The translations under genes and the position numbers were made by a program. The notes beneath the pieces are model-generated. The model worked only from the letters and a program-made list of their open reading frames with translations, ran no database searches and was not told where the DNA came from. Below are positions 1 to 11,660 of a DNA stretch of 64,000 nucleotides, piece by piece. How positions within the stretch are numbered: position 1 is the stretch's first letter; each line of letters begins with the position of its first letter. The DNA is from Berberis thunbergii (Eukaryota; Streptophyta; Magnoliopsida; Ranunculales; Berberidaceae). The DNA lies in contig QNQO01001844.1 of the NCBI GenBank assembly GCA_003290165.1, forward strand, positions 124,001-188,000, given 5' to 3'.

Positions 1-620
1 GGGGCCTGCGGTGCGGGGGAGGCGGCGATCTGAAGCAAATAACTAAGTGGAACTGAAACATCTTACCTGGAAGGAGATCTGAACCAATCTGAGAGCAGGG
101 CGAGAACCTCTTCTCCTCGCTGGAACCCCTCCTCTTCGCTGGATCTGAGATCAGGGCAGAGAGCTCCTCGCTGGATCTGAGAATCTGTTTTGGTTCTTCA
201 TCTTCTTCTTCAGTTCGTCCTTCTTCTCCTCTGCGCCAAACCTCTCTCTGATTTACGTCGAAATTTTTTTCGCAATGACCGCGCAAACAGATCTAGGTCG
301 AAATAGCAAAAAAAATTCGCCAAATTTTCGCCAAATTTTTTCGCCAGAGCGCGAAATCACTCTCCAAATCTCAAACACGCAGGAGCGCGGCACGTGCAAA
401 TTTAGCAACGGCTTTTGGCCGTTGCACAATATAGCAACGGTTTTAGGCCGTGGCTAATGCACTCACGGTTTAGAGCCGTGGCTAACTATTTTTTTAGCCA
501 CAGTTTTAGGCCGTTGGCCACGGCTATAAAGCTATCCACGGTTTATAGCCGTGGCAAATAAGCCAACGGCTTAGAGCCGTGGCCACCTCCTCGTAGCTAA
601 ACAAGCATTTTGGTGTAGTG
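1..620. mobile_element. CACTA (En/Spm-like) transposon, right terminus only
   Basis: The element ends at 620 with GGTGTAGTG. Read from that end inwards it begins CACTACACCAAAA, the classic CACTA terminal inverted repeat. Positions 397-590 carry palindromic subterminal repeats. It interrupts the left LTR of Tekay copy 1: sequence from 621 onwards matches 7911 onwards in the uninterrupted right LTR. The rest of the element, including the left end, lies before the window. On the minus strand a CCAG/GTAAGA splice-donor-like site near 66-75 could end a 5' exon transcribed inwards. Positions 100-245 are CT-rich on the plus strand. No coding domain is recognisable here. Confidence 0.8.
397..590. repeat. 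CACTA subterminal palindromic repeats
   Basis: About six units of roughly 20 bp of the form CAACGG-(N4-6)-CCGTTG or CCACGG...CCGTGG, spaced about 25-40 bp apart. Each is nearly self-complementary. The same motif recurs at every CACTA end in this window, as expected for transposase-binding subterminal repeats of En/Spm-type elements. Confidence 0.8.
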
Positions 621-1874
621 TACAAGCGTGCAATCATACACAATTCGGCAATTTTTATTATAAAATCACGACTATGCCAGGGTCCCAACATGACCCAATT
701 CACCACAATAAATTTACTCGAGTCGCTTATCATACATGCTCAAGACTCGAAAATTCACGGTAACATGATAGGCTATGCAAACTAGAAAACAAAGCATACC
801 AGTCTCATGTCATTACACCAAAGCCTAATCACACCAAAATTACTATTCGATTTCATTCAAGTATAACATGCTTTCCGAAAGTCCAAGGCATAATTCATTC
901 ACACATAACTAACACAATCCTCGAAATATCTGAAAACTCCGAATTTCATATTTGGATTCAATTCTGCACAATTGACGGTATACTATAAAAATTCATTTCA
1001 GGATTTCAAGTAATTATTTTATCAAAATAAATATTATAGTTCCACTCACCTGGCAGAATGGATTTTCAAAACCCAATTCCTACCAGTCGAAGCTCCAAAC
1101 ACGCAAAACCACGAATGCGGGACCACGAAAATTCTAAAACTGCAAGGCGGACTCGAAAATGAGCAAACTAGCCGAAAACTGAAATAAATAAATAAATACA
1201 AGCGGCGCGTGACTGAAAGGAAAACTTACAGGCAATAGGTATTCGGCAACCACCCCGCCGAATGGGCGAAAACGCGTTGAAACCCTCCCTACTCCGGTCT
1301 GATCGCTACCAAACTGCACAACAGCATACAAAAGAGTCTAAGGACTCTCGAAGACACGAAAATGAGGCTCACCCACGCAACCAAAGCCCGGTTTCACGCC
1401 GAGGAACCCTCCAAACAAACATGCACCCTGATTTTTTGAAAAAAAAATTTGGCCAACCCCAAAACAGTCTTGCATGTCGGTTCTAAGGGCTCCCAAGGAC
1501 GCCACCAAGGCCCTAACACGGCCGATCGGAGCTAAGGAAACCGATCAAACCCCAAACCAAATGAAAATTGATTTTTTTTTGAAAAAAAACAACTAAGAAA
1601 TATAGAGGGGAAAGAGGAGAGGACGAACCGAGGAGGAGGAGGAGAGCTGTGGGGGAGAAATCACCCAAAATCACCAATAAAAAGGGAGGAAGCGACGCTG
1701 CGTGCTCGCTGCTGGACGAAAGGAAAACCAAAAAGAAAGAAAAGAAGGAGAAGAAGAAAGGGGGGAGGGGAGGGGTCGTTCTGTTTTAAAGGGGTGGGTG
1801 GCTATGTGCCCCCACCACCTTTGCTGAGTACACCCCGGCTTAAAAAAACTTTTTTTAAACACCCAGATCTCACA
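621..1874 (-). repeat. Tekay copy 1 left (3') LTR, truncated
   Basis: It ends with CTCACA at 1869-1874 (TGTGAG on the element strand) and matches 7911-9163 nearly base for base. Its outer part is missing from the window because a CACTA element is inserted at 620/621. The adjoining internal sequence from 1875 holds a purine-rich tract on the element strand, as expected for a polypurine tract. Confidence 0.9.
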
Positions 1875-1935
1875 TCATACACACCTTAAAAGAGATCTCG
1901 TCCTCGAGATCGGACAAAAGCCACAACAAGAAAAC

Positions 1936-3401
1936 CTAGGCAAAAAGCTCGGGGTATTTCTGTCTCATCTGATCCTCCAGCTCCCAAGTCACGTCACCCG
2001 CTCGGTGGCTCCACTGAACCTTCACTAACTTCACTATCCTCTGACGAAGTTGTTTCACATCATCATCAACAATGGCTACTGGCCTCACTGGATACGTCAA
2101 CTCATCCGCAATCTCTACTTCAGCAGGCTTTATAATCTGTGATGGACTGCCAAACACTTCCGCAACATGGATACGTGAAACACGTCGTGGATACCTGACA
2201 TACTCTGCGGCAAAGCCAATCTGTAGGCCACTGGTCCAATCCTCTCAGTAATCTCGTATGGCCCTACATACCTCGGTGCAAGTTTCCCACGACTTCGAAA
2301 CCTAACAACTCCGCGCATCGGGGAAACTTTCAGAAGAACCCTGTCACCAACATCAAACTCCAACTCCTTACGCCTCCTATCAGCGTAACTCTTCTGTCTA
2401 CTCTGGGCCGTCAACAACCGCGCTCTAATCAGCTCAATCTTCTCAGTAGTTTCTTTGATCACATCCGACCTCATCACAACAGACTCTCCAATCTCTGCCC
2501 AACAAACAGGGGACCTACACGGTCGTCCATAGAGTGCCTCAAACGGTGCCATGCCAATACTTACGTGGTAGTTGTTGTTTTACGCAAACTCGCATAACGG
2601 TAGGTGATCTTCCCAACTGCCCCCAAAGTCTAAAATGCATGCTCTAAGCATGTCTTCCACTACCTGATTCACTCGCTCAGATTGGCCATCTGTCTGTGGA
2701 TGATAAGCTGTACTCATGTCCAATCTAGTACCAATAGCTTGCTGAAAGCTCTGCCAGAAGTGGGCTGTGAAAAGCGGATCTCTGTCGGATACAATCGAAA
2801 CAGGCGACCCATGAAGGCGAACTATCTCCCGAATGAACAATACCGCTAGACTGTCTGCCGTCCGATTCATACTAACAGGAATGAAATGTGCACACTTCGT
2901 CAACCGATCAACAATGACCCATATCGACTCATTACCTTTCCTCGACCGTGGAAGTCCATCGATGAAATCCATAGTGATATACTCCCACTTCCACGTCGGG
3001 ATATCCAATGGATGCAATAACCCAGACGGTCTCTGATGCTCGGCTTTCACCTGCTGACAAGTCGCACACCGTGCCACAAACTCTCCAATGTCTTTCTTCA
3101 TGCCATGCCACCAGAAAGAACGTCTCAAATCTTGATACATCTTCGTTCCACCGAGATGAATGGTGAAACGAGATCTATGAGCTTCCTGTAAGATATCTCT
3201 TCGCAACTCCTCATCAGACGGAACACAAAGCCGCCCACGAAATCGCAACCCTCCATCTGAACCCACTGACCAATCGGTAGGGCACTCATCCAATGTGTCC
3301 ACTACCAAATCTGCTATCTGCCTCGTAATCACTGGATCAGAGGTTTGTCTCTCCACCACTCTACTGATCAACAACGGATAAACTGCTAAACCCGCTATCA
3401 T
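1936..3401 (-). pseudogene. Tekay copy 1 integrase plus chromodomain (broken)
   Basis: This is the C-terminal part of the pol polyprotein. At 2580-3401 it has the integrase zinc-binding region (CATCQQVK) and the DDE core, with the TMDFIDGLP segment holding the first Asp and SDRDPLF the second; the HPQTDGQSERVN segment follows. The frame is cut at 2580 by a TAC-to-TAA nonsense change, compared with copy 2. It resumes at 2130-2552 (integrase C-terminus, MAPFEALYGRP). After a frameshift near 2145 it ends at 1936 in a chromodomain with VQWSHRAGDVTWELED. A chromodomain at the integrase C-terminus targets chromoviruses to heterochromatin. The function of this copy is lost. Confidence 0.88.
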
Positions 3402-3442
3402 GCTGCCATCTGTACCGAAAGTAGGCTGAACTGCAAATGAAG

Positions 3443-5313
3443 CTAATATCTCAAGTGTTCGTACTCCTGAATCATCATGGTTGCCATCACTACATGTCGC
3501 CTACTCAAGGCATCTGCAACCACATTGGCCCTACCAGGCTGATACTGTATCTCGAAGTCATAGCTGCTAAGGAAATCAACCCATCGTTGTTGCCTCATAT
3601 TTAACTCCCTCTGAGTGAATAAGTACTTCAAACTCTTGTGATCTGTGAACAACTCAAACCTCTCACCATACAGATAATGTCTCCAGATCTTCAAAGCAAA
3701 CACTACGGCTGCCAACTCTAAATCATGTGTCAGATATTTTCGCTCGTGTGGTTTCAACTGTCGAGACGCATAGGCTACGACCTTCTTGCCTTGCATCAAC
3801 ACTCCACCCAATCCTGTACCGCAAGCATCAGTAAATACCACCAGTCGGCTACCAGGTGTCGGAATAGTCAACACTGGTGCGAAAGTCAACCGAAGCTTCA
3901 AAGTTTCAAAAGCTTCTTCACACTTTTCTGACCATACAAAAGGAACATTCTTTCTAGTTAACTGAGTGAGTGGTGCCGCAATCAAAGAAAATTTCTCAAT
4001 AAACCGTCGGTAATAACCGGCCAAACCCAGAAAACTACGAATCTCTGTCACACTACTAGGTCGTTTCCAAGACTTCACTGCCTCGACTTTCTCAGGGTCC
4101 ACTGCAATACCTCCACTAGAAATAACATGCCCAAGAAATCGAACTTCAGGCTCCCAAAAGTGACACTTACTGAACTTCGCATACAACTGATTTTCTCTAA
4201 GTATCTGCAAAACAATGCGAAGGTGTTCTCTGTGCTCCTCTAAACTCCTCGAGTACACTAAGATATCATCAATGAAGATTACCACAAACTTGTTCAGGTA
4301 CGGACTGAACAATCTATTCATCAAATCCATGAAGAAAGCTGGTGCATTTGTCAATCCAAATGGCATGACTGGAAACTCATACAAGCCATAACGGGTCCGA
4401 AAAGCGGTAATTGGAATGGAATGTTCCTCCACTCTCATCTGATGGTACCCAGACTGCAAATCTAACTGTGAAAACACTACGGCTCCCCTCAACTGATCCA
4501 ATAAATCATCAATCCGAGGCAATGGATATTTATTCTTGATAGTCACTTTATTCAAATCTCGATAATCTATGCACATCCTCAATGATCCATCCTTCTTGGA
4601 TACAAATATTGCTGGAGCTCCCCAAGGTGAATTGCTCGGACGAATAAATCCCTTGCGAAGCAACTCATCAAGCTGTACTTTCATCTCTTCCAATTGCTTA
4701 GGTGCAAGCCTGTATGCTGATTTAGATATAGGTGCAGTACCAGGAACCAGGTCAATCCGAAACTCTACCTCACGATGTGGAGGGATACCAGGAATCTCCT
4801 GAAAGACATCAGGGAACTCACACACAACCTCTACAGAACTGGTGTCGGGACAAGAAATCTCAAGAGAGCTAAGAAAACTAGACATCAAAGAAACCGAATC
4901 GGGCTCACAAGCCAACACACGAGGCGAAGCATCAGGTGGCGCTAACATCACCGACCTATGCAAGCAATCAATGATCACCGGATGACTGGACAACCAATCC
5001 ATCCCTAGAATCAATTGATAGCCCTCGAAACCCAAGACAATAAAGTCAAACACAAAGCTGTACCCCAACAAGAAAATTCGAAACGGGGACAAAACTCCCA
5101 CAACCAAACCGAACTGCCCAATGGAAACACAACGCACAAGGGCTCCGGCAAAGGCACCACCTCAAGGTTGTCTCTAACAATCAACTGTCTAGAAATAAAA
5201 GACCTAGATGCTCCTGTATCGAAAAGAGCCCTCAACAGGGAAGACGACGAATGCACAAAACCTGGCACACAACACAAGTATCCTGAATCACATAACAACA
5301 CACTAACATGCAA
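3443..5313 (-). pseudogene. Tekay copy 1 protease, reverse transcriptase and RNase H (frameshifted)
   Basis: The protease active site LFDTGAS is read near 5225. A one-base deletion near 5075, seen by comparison with copy 2, shifts the frame. The 564-residue ORF at 3443-5137 then carries the rest of the protease (LILGMDWL), a complete reverse transcriptase with [16 protein letters not shown] and the catalytic FIDDILVY box, and RNase H with [10 protein letters not shown] (usually TDASGTGLG) and [10 protein letters not shown] second deletion near 3461 separates it from the integrase. The domain order PR-RT-RH-INT is that of Ty3/gypsy. Confidence 0.9.
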
Positions 5314-5495
5314 TTTTTCCTACGCATAATGCACATAACACAATCTTACTACAACTGGCACACACAAAACGACAATAAAAATAAATAAAATAACATGCCC
5401 TCAACATTTCCCTGACCGGGAATAGCTGCTAGGCGAACAGGCGGTGCTGGGAGAGGGACTCTCTGACCACTACCAGACGCAGGCGCTAACTGTCC

Positions 5496-6572
5496 CTAAG
5501 GCGCCCTCTGCTGTGCTGGTCCAGCCCTATTCTGAGGACAAAGTCTAGAAAAGTGTCCCAATTGTCCACAAGTATAACAAACTATATGCTCCCATCGATT
5601 TGTCTGACCTCTTGGACAATCACGGGCTATATGTCCCTCCTGACCACAAGTGAAACAACCGCTTCTACTTCCTGTCTGACCACCCCACCTAGGCTGTCTC
5701 TGTTGTTGCTGTTGTTGCTGCTGCTGTCGATGATCTCTTCGAGAACGTTTGTCACATCTGCGGTCTCTGCCAGTCCTAACTGGTCCGCCTCTACCAGGGT
5801 CTCTTAGCTTGATAGCGGCACGCTCTGGCTGTTGTGCCTGCTCAATTATCTGACTTTCTCGGCCAAACCTCTGATTGCGCTCTGAACTTCTAGCTCGTCG
5901 AACCAAAGTTTCATGTCTACACTCGGCGTCCATTCGCTCCTGACTCAAAGTGATATCCACTAATCTATCAAAAGGACGATCAATCATCACCATCAACTGT
6001 TTCCTTAAAAACGGGTTCAGACCACTCAAAAATTTTCTGTTCTTCTTCTCTGGTGTGTCTATAAAATAAGTGGCATAGCGGCTCAACTGTGTAAACTCTG
6101 ACAAGTATTCAGAAACTGATCTAGAACCCTGATGTAAATGTAGAAACCTGTCCACTATCTCAGCTCTTGCAGAATCAGGAACAAAATGTTGTTCAAACAC
6201 CTGGCAAAATGTATCCCACTGCATCTCTGACACATCACGGCTCTGCCTCACTGTATCCCACCAGTACATAGCATCTCCGTCAAACTGATGTGCTGCTAAC
6301 TCAGTACGCTGTATAGGTGTCAGCACCATCCTCTCAAATATGAGCTTTACCTTACGGATCCACCGATCCGCAGCTAGAGAATCTCCAGTACCATCAAACC
6401 TTTCACTACCCAAGCTGACGAAATCCCTGTTGCGCCGAGTAAACGGATCCTCTGACTGACTGCCTTGCCTCACACTCTGTGCCAACTGGGTCATAATTTC
6501 CATAAAAGCCTGAGAGATATCCTCCCTTGCAGCGCCTGATCCCTCACCCTGAGATCTCTGCTCACGCGCCAT
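5496..6572 (-). pseudogene. Tekay copy 1 Gag
   Basis: Gag has a retrotransposon-gag capsid domain (WIRKVKLIFE, AMYWWDTVRQ, FLSGLNPFLRKQL), a glutamine-rich linker encoded by CAR repeats near 5700-5725, and two CCHC zinc knuckles, CFTCGQEGHIARDC and CYTCGQLGHFSRLC. I place the start at the MAREQRSQGEG methionine at 6572. The upstream in-frame methionine at 6662 lies close to the primer-binding site and would add 30 hydrophobic residues. The frame ends at a TAG where copy 2 reads CGG, so Gag is cut from Pol at this point. Confidence 0.85.
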
Positions 6573-6707
6573 CACCAAACAACCTCTACGAAAAAATAAG
6601 AAAACACACATACCATACATCAAACAACACAACAAAAGTCCTAACTCCTCTACCCAATCCACTCAAGAAAGTGGTATACGATGATGTTCTATGTGAACCG
6701 GTAACAA

Positions 6708-6721
6708 TGGCTCTGATACCA
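6708..6721 (-). other. Primer-binding site, initiator tRNA-Met type
   Basis: The minus strand reads TGGTATCAGAGCCA, complementary to the 3' end of plant initiator tRNA-Met, five bases inside the 5' LTR that starts at 6727. It primes minus-strand DNA synthesis and fixes the element's orientation. Confidence 0.92.
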
Positions 6722-6726
6722 AGCTC

Positions 6727-9163
6727 TGTCACGCCCCGACCCACCACGGGAATCGCAGCGTGCCGATGCGTGAACTAACACATACACAGGCGGATCGTAA
6801 CCGGCCACAACATCATAATATAACACATTCTTGATACGATAAACAAACGAAAATAGAACTACGCTAAAGTTTGAACAAAATAGATATATATTTGATTCGC
6901 CCCGCCAGAGTCATAGCGACAAAATCAGTATACAAACATTTAGTTTAACAATAGAGTACATCTGAAATACAGAGAAAGCAAAACATACCCGTACAGGGTG
7001 GACACAACCCAAAAAGCACAAAACGCTCAAACAACGAAAATCGGGGCCTACGCGCCACGATCAGCAGGAACTCCAACACTGCCTGCACTCCAATAGAAGC
7101 ACACCCCTTGCGGGGTCAGCAAAGCACAAAGCTAGCTGGTGCGAGCGAACTAAATACAAATAACGGAATAATAAACAAGGAAATTCATGCCACACAACAA
7201 TGAACAAGCAACAACTTCTAAAGTCTAAATCACACCGTGTCTCTAAGAATAATGTTTCTAAGTTCAAGCAACAACCCAAACATTTCAGATTCAACAATAA
7301 CTACCAGTTTACGATATATGTCCATCATTACACACGATTCAAAACATGGTAAATATCAAGCAATGGAAATAAAACAATCTCATAATTCTTCCTAGCCTCC
7401 TAGGTATAGCAATCAAGTTGAAATAAAAAATCCTGTAAAATCATGTATAAGTGTCTCATATCGTAGGTATCCGCATACCCTACGAATGTGTCTCACCCAG
7501 ACACATCCCACAACGTGCACCAGTACCACTTCGGGCTTGTTTGTATCCTAATGGGGTGTCATCTGCCAGGATACAAACTCAAACATCCCGAACGACTGGC
7601 CTAACACGGCCAACCTAACATAATCCAAATCAAGCGCGCTGGGAGGGAAAGCGAGTAATCTCCAAAGCACGTCCTCCGGGACCCGTCCTACTGCACTCTA
7701 TAGTGGCAAGTGCGTGCGGGAGCTCACCGCACCTCAGCAAGCTTGCCACATGCAGTAGCGTCCACAATGTCAGGTGCGAGTCATCTCAAGCACCATCCAA
7801 CTCTCGATGCGAGCAAGCTCCTAAGCATCGGCAAACATGCATTATAGCGGGGTAAAACACTTATACTACTATCCACATACACAAATGACGAGTCTGTGCA
7901 TAACCAAATGTACAAGCGTGCAATCATACACAATTCGGCAATTTTTATTATAAATCACGACTATGCCAGGGTCCCAACATGACCCAATTCACCACAATAA
8001 ATTTACTCGAGTCGCTTATCATACATGCTCAAGATTCGAAAATTCACGGTAACATGATAGGCTATGCAAACTAGAAAACAAAGCATACCAGTCTCATGTC
8101 ATTACACCAAAGCCTAATCACACCAAAATTACTATTCGATTTCATTCAAGTATAACATGCTTTCCGAAAGTCCAAGGCATAATTCATTCACACATAACTA
8201 ACACAATCCTCGAAATATCTGAAAACTCCGAATTTCAGATTTGGATTCAATTCTACACAACTGACGGTATACTATAAAATTCATTTCAGGATTTCAAGTA
8301 ATTATTTTATCAAAATAAATATTATAGTTCCACTCACCTGGCAGAATGGATTTTCAAAACCCAATTCCTACCAGTCGAAGCTCCAAACACGCAAAACCAC
8401 GAATGCGGGACCACGAAAATTCTAAAACTGCAAGGCGGACTCGAAAATGAGCAAACTAGCCGAAAACTGAAATCAATAAATAAATACAAGCGGCGCGTGA
8501 CTGAAAGGAAAATTTACAAGCAATAGGAATTCGGCAACCACCCCGCCGAATGGGCGAAACGCGCTGAAACCCTCCCTACTTCCGGTCTGATCGCTACCAA
8601 ACTGCACAACAGCATACAAAGAGTCTAAGGACTCTCGAAGACACGAAAATGAGGCTCACCCACGCAAACCAAAGCCCGGTTTCACGCCGAGGAACCCTCC
8701 AAACAAACATGCACCCTGATTTTTTGAAAAAAAAATTTGGCCAACCCCAAAACAGTCTTGCATGTCGGTTCTAAGGGCTCCCAAGGACGGCCACCAAGGC
8801 CCTAACACGGCTGATCGGAGCTAAGGAAACCGATCAAACCCAACCAAATGAAAACTGATTTTTTTTTTTGAAAAAAAAACAACTAAGAAATACAGAGGGG
8901 TAAGAGGAGAGGACGAACCGAGGAGGAGGAGGAGAGCTGTGGGGGAGAAATCACCCAAAAATCACCGAAAAAAAAGGAGGAAGCGACACTGCGTGCTCGC
9001 TGCTGGACGAAAGGAAAACCAAAAAGAAAGAAAAGAAGGAGAAGAAGAAAGGGGGGAGGGAGGGGTCGTTCTGTTTAAAGGGGTGGGTGGCTATGTGCCC
9101 CACCACCTTTGCTGAGTACACCCCGGCTTAAAAAAACTTTTTTTTAAACACGCAGATCTCACA
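6727..9163 (-). repeat. Tekay copy 1 right (5') LTR, complete
   Basis: A 2437-bp LTR beginning TGTCACGCCCC and ending CTCACA on the plus strand, so TG...CA on both strands. It is bounded by the primer-binding site on one side. On the other side it is inserted in a Transposase_28-type ORF that runs on from 9164. On the element strand a TTTAAA TATA-like box lies near 9075, followed by a pyrimidine-rich leader (8880-9070 as purines on the plus strand). Confidence 0.9.
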
Positions 9164-10140
9164 CCTTCCCCCCTACTGACAGGTCAGAATCATGTTCCTT
9201 CTTCAATGGAGCAGGTCGTTTGGAAGCCGGCTCGACCCTAGCGCGAGGCCACTTTGACCTTATGAATGAGGCAAGCATTTCAGAAAGCCCCTCTGTGTCT
9301 GGCAGGGCTGGAGCCTTTACTTTGGAGGTCTTCCACTTCTTGGAAGGGGATCCACTTTCATACTTAACCTTCAGCGCTCTGCAAAGATTGGGAGTTGCGT
9401 GCCAGTGGGCCCACAACCCAGTACGACTAAAATTGGAAGGGCAGATAACTTCCTCCACACTCATTGTAGGCATGACACGGAATGCCTCCATGACAACCTC
9501 TTCCCCTGGAGAAAGAGGAGTAATAGGGAACCTTCATACAAAGAACACACGTGATGATCAGCATACAACCAATACAGCAGGTTCAAAGGGTGAAATCAAA
9601 CTTACAAAGTGGCTTGAACTCCCGCTCAAGTGGACGACCTTTAAACTTGAAGTACTTCGAATCCAAAGTAGTCAAGAAGCATAATTTCTTCTAGGATTTA
9701 AAGTCATCCGGCAATTTTCTGAAGCAAGTCGGCGATGTCAGCTTGCACACAACCTTATTACTCAACCAAGGAGAAGTTAGTAACTGGATCACCCTCAGAG
9801 TCACGTGCATATAAGAAGGATAGTCATGTACCCATTCAGTACCAATTAAGTAGGAGGGGTTCCAAGAAAATCCAAAAAGCCTTAGATCTCATCAAGCATA
9901 GGAAAACGGGCACTAGTTTGAAGCATCTCGCGGTGCAAATAGATGAATCCTTTAAGAGAAAACATTGTTGTTTGATCATCCTTCAAAGTGTAGAGTGGCA
10001 GGTCTTCACGGACCCCATATGTATTCTGAATATCAGTGAGGCTCGATTCGGAAGTCGACTTATCTTTGAAGAACTGGAGGCCTTAGGTAAGAAGCTCATT
10101 ATGAATGTGATTTTGGCGAGCCATGGAAAAGTAAATAAAC
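9164..10140 (-). pseudogene. Transposase_28 (putative gypsy-type) ORF fragment
   Basis: Read on the minus strand, 10120-9900 gives a segment with SESSLTDIQNTYG, DLPLY and GFIYLHREMLQ, then LDFLGTPP and a hydrophobic stretch. This matches my recollection of PF04195 (putative gypsy-type transposon) proteins of Tat-like elements. Several stops and frameshifts follow. The last part, 9159-9491, is open (110 codons) with TGLWAHWHATP and a basic Lys/Arg-rich tail, cut by the Tekay LTR at 9163. The same WHxxP segment occurs on the plus strand at 14070. The family assignment is from memory, and the gene is dead. Confidence 0.55.
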
Positions 10141-10557
10141 TTTCAATCAAAAGCTGAACAGAGTGGAGTATCTAAAAATGAAGAAATAGAAGAGTCAATC
10201 TCTGCAGAAAGGGAGATCTAAATAGGGATTGATTTCCTGCCTTTTCTCCACTGAACCGATGCACGCTTAATTAATGAAGTGTGCTGCTCAAGTAACAGTT
10301 CAGACTCAATCATCATGAATGATGTATGTTTTCGAGAAGTGTCTTAGTGAACCGACACGATGGCCACTAACTCGGTGGGAACAACTGATGATACATCGAA
10401 ACGTCCTCTCTTCTATATCGTACATGTGTCATGATGATCTCAAGGAATAACCGACCCAAGCTTCAGCCCAACACATATCCTGCCCAAGCGATTTCAAGCC
10501 CGCACAACATAGTCCATCAAATGGACCCAAATTACTACAGCCCACTAAGCCCACATG

Positions 10558-10812
10558 TGTGACGACCCCCCTCCCACACTGTACCAATATTGTTCGCTTT
10601 AGGCTACCATCCGACCCTCATGGCTTTAAAATGTGTCGATACAATGGGGAGCTGACCCCGCACATATAAGGATCATCCTCCTCCCCTACCCAGACGATAT
10701 GGGACAATGATTCCCCTTGTAGCTCGTCCAACCTCTCTCGATCTGTTGGGCATGTTGGGCTCCAACCCTCACTCTCACCCTCACCTTAGGTCCGCCCACT
10801 CAAGGTCTCACA
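10558..10812 (-). repeat. TRIM left LTR (255 bp)
   Basis: A direct repeat of 10930-11174, about 90% identical by eye, with TG...CA ends. The left copy is 10 bp longer, mainly from a short duplication near GTTGGGCATGTTGGG. Confidence 0.92.
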
Positions 10813-10913
10813 ATCCACCCCCCTTAAGGCCCAACGTCCTCGTTGGCCACATAGGCACAACGTCCACGTTGCCCGAGGGCCCACCTCCACGTGGCATACT
10901 TCCGGCTGGGTCA

Positions 10914-10926
10914 GGCTCTGATACCA
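10914..10926 (-). other. TRIM primer-binding site
   Basis: The minus strand reads TGGTATCAGAGCC, complementary to initiator tRNA-Met, three bases from the right LTR at 10930. Confidence 0.85.
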
Positions 10927-10929
10927 AAC

Positions 10930-11174
10930 TGTGACGACCCCCCTCCTACATTGTACCAATATTGTCCGCTTTGGGCTACCATCCGGCCCTCACGGCTTTA
11001 AAATGCGTCGATACAATGGGAAGCTGACCCCGCACATATAAGGATCATCCTCCTCCCTTACCCAGGTGATATGGGACTATGATTCCCCTTGTAGCTCGCC
11101 CAACCTCTCTTGGCCTGTTGGGCTCCAACCCTCGCCTCACCCTCACCTCAGGTCCGCCAACTCAGGGTCTCACA
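10930..11174 (-). repeat. TRIM right LTR (245 bp)
   Basis: It starts TGTGACGACCC, ends GGGTCTCACA and is followed directly by the target duplication ACATG. Confidence 0.92.
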
Positions 11175-11660
11175 ACATGTCTCACAGCCATCCCCAATAC
11201 CCGTAAGACCTATTAAGGCAGGTATCTCGGGGATCAGCTTCGAACAGACAAGCCAGCAGCACATTGTTTCCAATTAGGAAGCAAATACCAGATTATATGT
11301 CGTACATTGAAACTTCCATCTATGGACAACACTTTGATTGGGAACTATCACTCATATATCTAGGAGTACAAGTCTAACAGGGAAACTTCCTTCAACAGAA
11401 CAACTCCTAATTAGAGAAGGATCTTGACGAAAATCTCCTTCCCTAAACTACGTCATCTCTGGTTTGGTCGAACCAGGACTGCAACACTATAAATAAGACA
11501 TGAGGTTAGTAAGCTATGGTACGCTACAAGTTCCCCGTTTAAACCATTAAGCCTTCATCACATCCTTGTCTGACTTTAGCATCAAAGTGTCATCGGCCAC
11601 CACAACGGTAGTTCGTGGCTCACCGCTCATGTGCGTTCTTTGCAGGTCACTAGGTCAAGG

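Larger units (their letters stand above)
621..9163 (-). mobile_element. Tekay/Del-type chromovirus retrotransposon, copy 1
   Basis: Ty3/gypsy element on the minus strand. It has a left (3') LTR at 621-1874 truncated by a CACTA insertion, an internal region at 1875-6726 and a complete right (5') LTR at 6727-9163. Gag, protease, reverse transcriptase, RNase H, integrase and a C-terminal chromodomain can all be read. The chromodomain and the initiator-Met primer-binding site place it with chromoviruses, most like Tekay/Del. The ORFs carry single-base deletions near 2145, 3461 and 5075 and nonsense codons near 2580 and 5495, so it is not autonomous now. The two LTRs differ by about 17 substitutions plus single-base indels over 1.25 kb (counted by eye), a fairly recent insertion. 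Confidence 0.93.
10558..11174 (-). mobile_element. Complete TRIM (terminal-repeat retrotransposon in miniature)
   Basis: A 617-bp element with two direct LTRs (10558-10812 and 10930-11174), each starting TGTGACGACCC and ending GGTCTCACA. The internal region is only 117 bp and holds no coding sequence. The internal end next to the right LTR contains a reversed initiator-Met primer-binding site. The end next to the left LTR is a polypurine tract on the minus strand (AAGGGGGGTGGAT). A perfect 5-bp target duplication, ACATG, flanks it at 10553-10557 and 11175-11179. It must have been mobilised in trans by an autonomous LTR element. The ORF that spans the left LTR is not a gene. Confidence 0.93.
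10389..11660 (+). repeat. Tat-type LTR remnant, split by a TRIM
   Basis: It begins TGATGATACATCG after a purine-rich CGGTGGGAACAAC tract, resembling the Tat 3' LTR start at 45173. It runs through a TATAAATA-type promoter near 11491 to a GACTTTAGCATCAAAGTG motif near 11574 that recurs, diverged, at 12043 and 45445. The TRIM at 10558-11174 lies inside it. The end point is approximate. Confidence 0.45.

Noticed and set aside
5553..5807. Plus-strand Leu-rich ORF (and its counterpart at 51524-52057)
   Set aside because: Antisense shadow of the Tekay gag zinc-knuckle and poly-Gln region.
10707..10934. 75-residue plus-strand ORF
   Set aside because: Lies across the TRIM LTR and its interior; TRIMs have no coding sequence.
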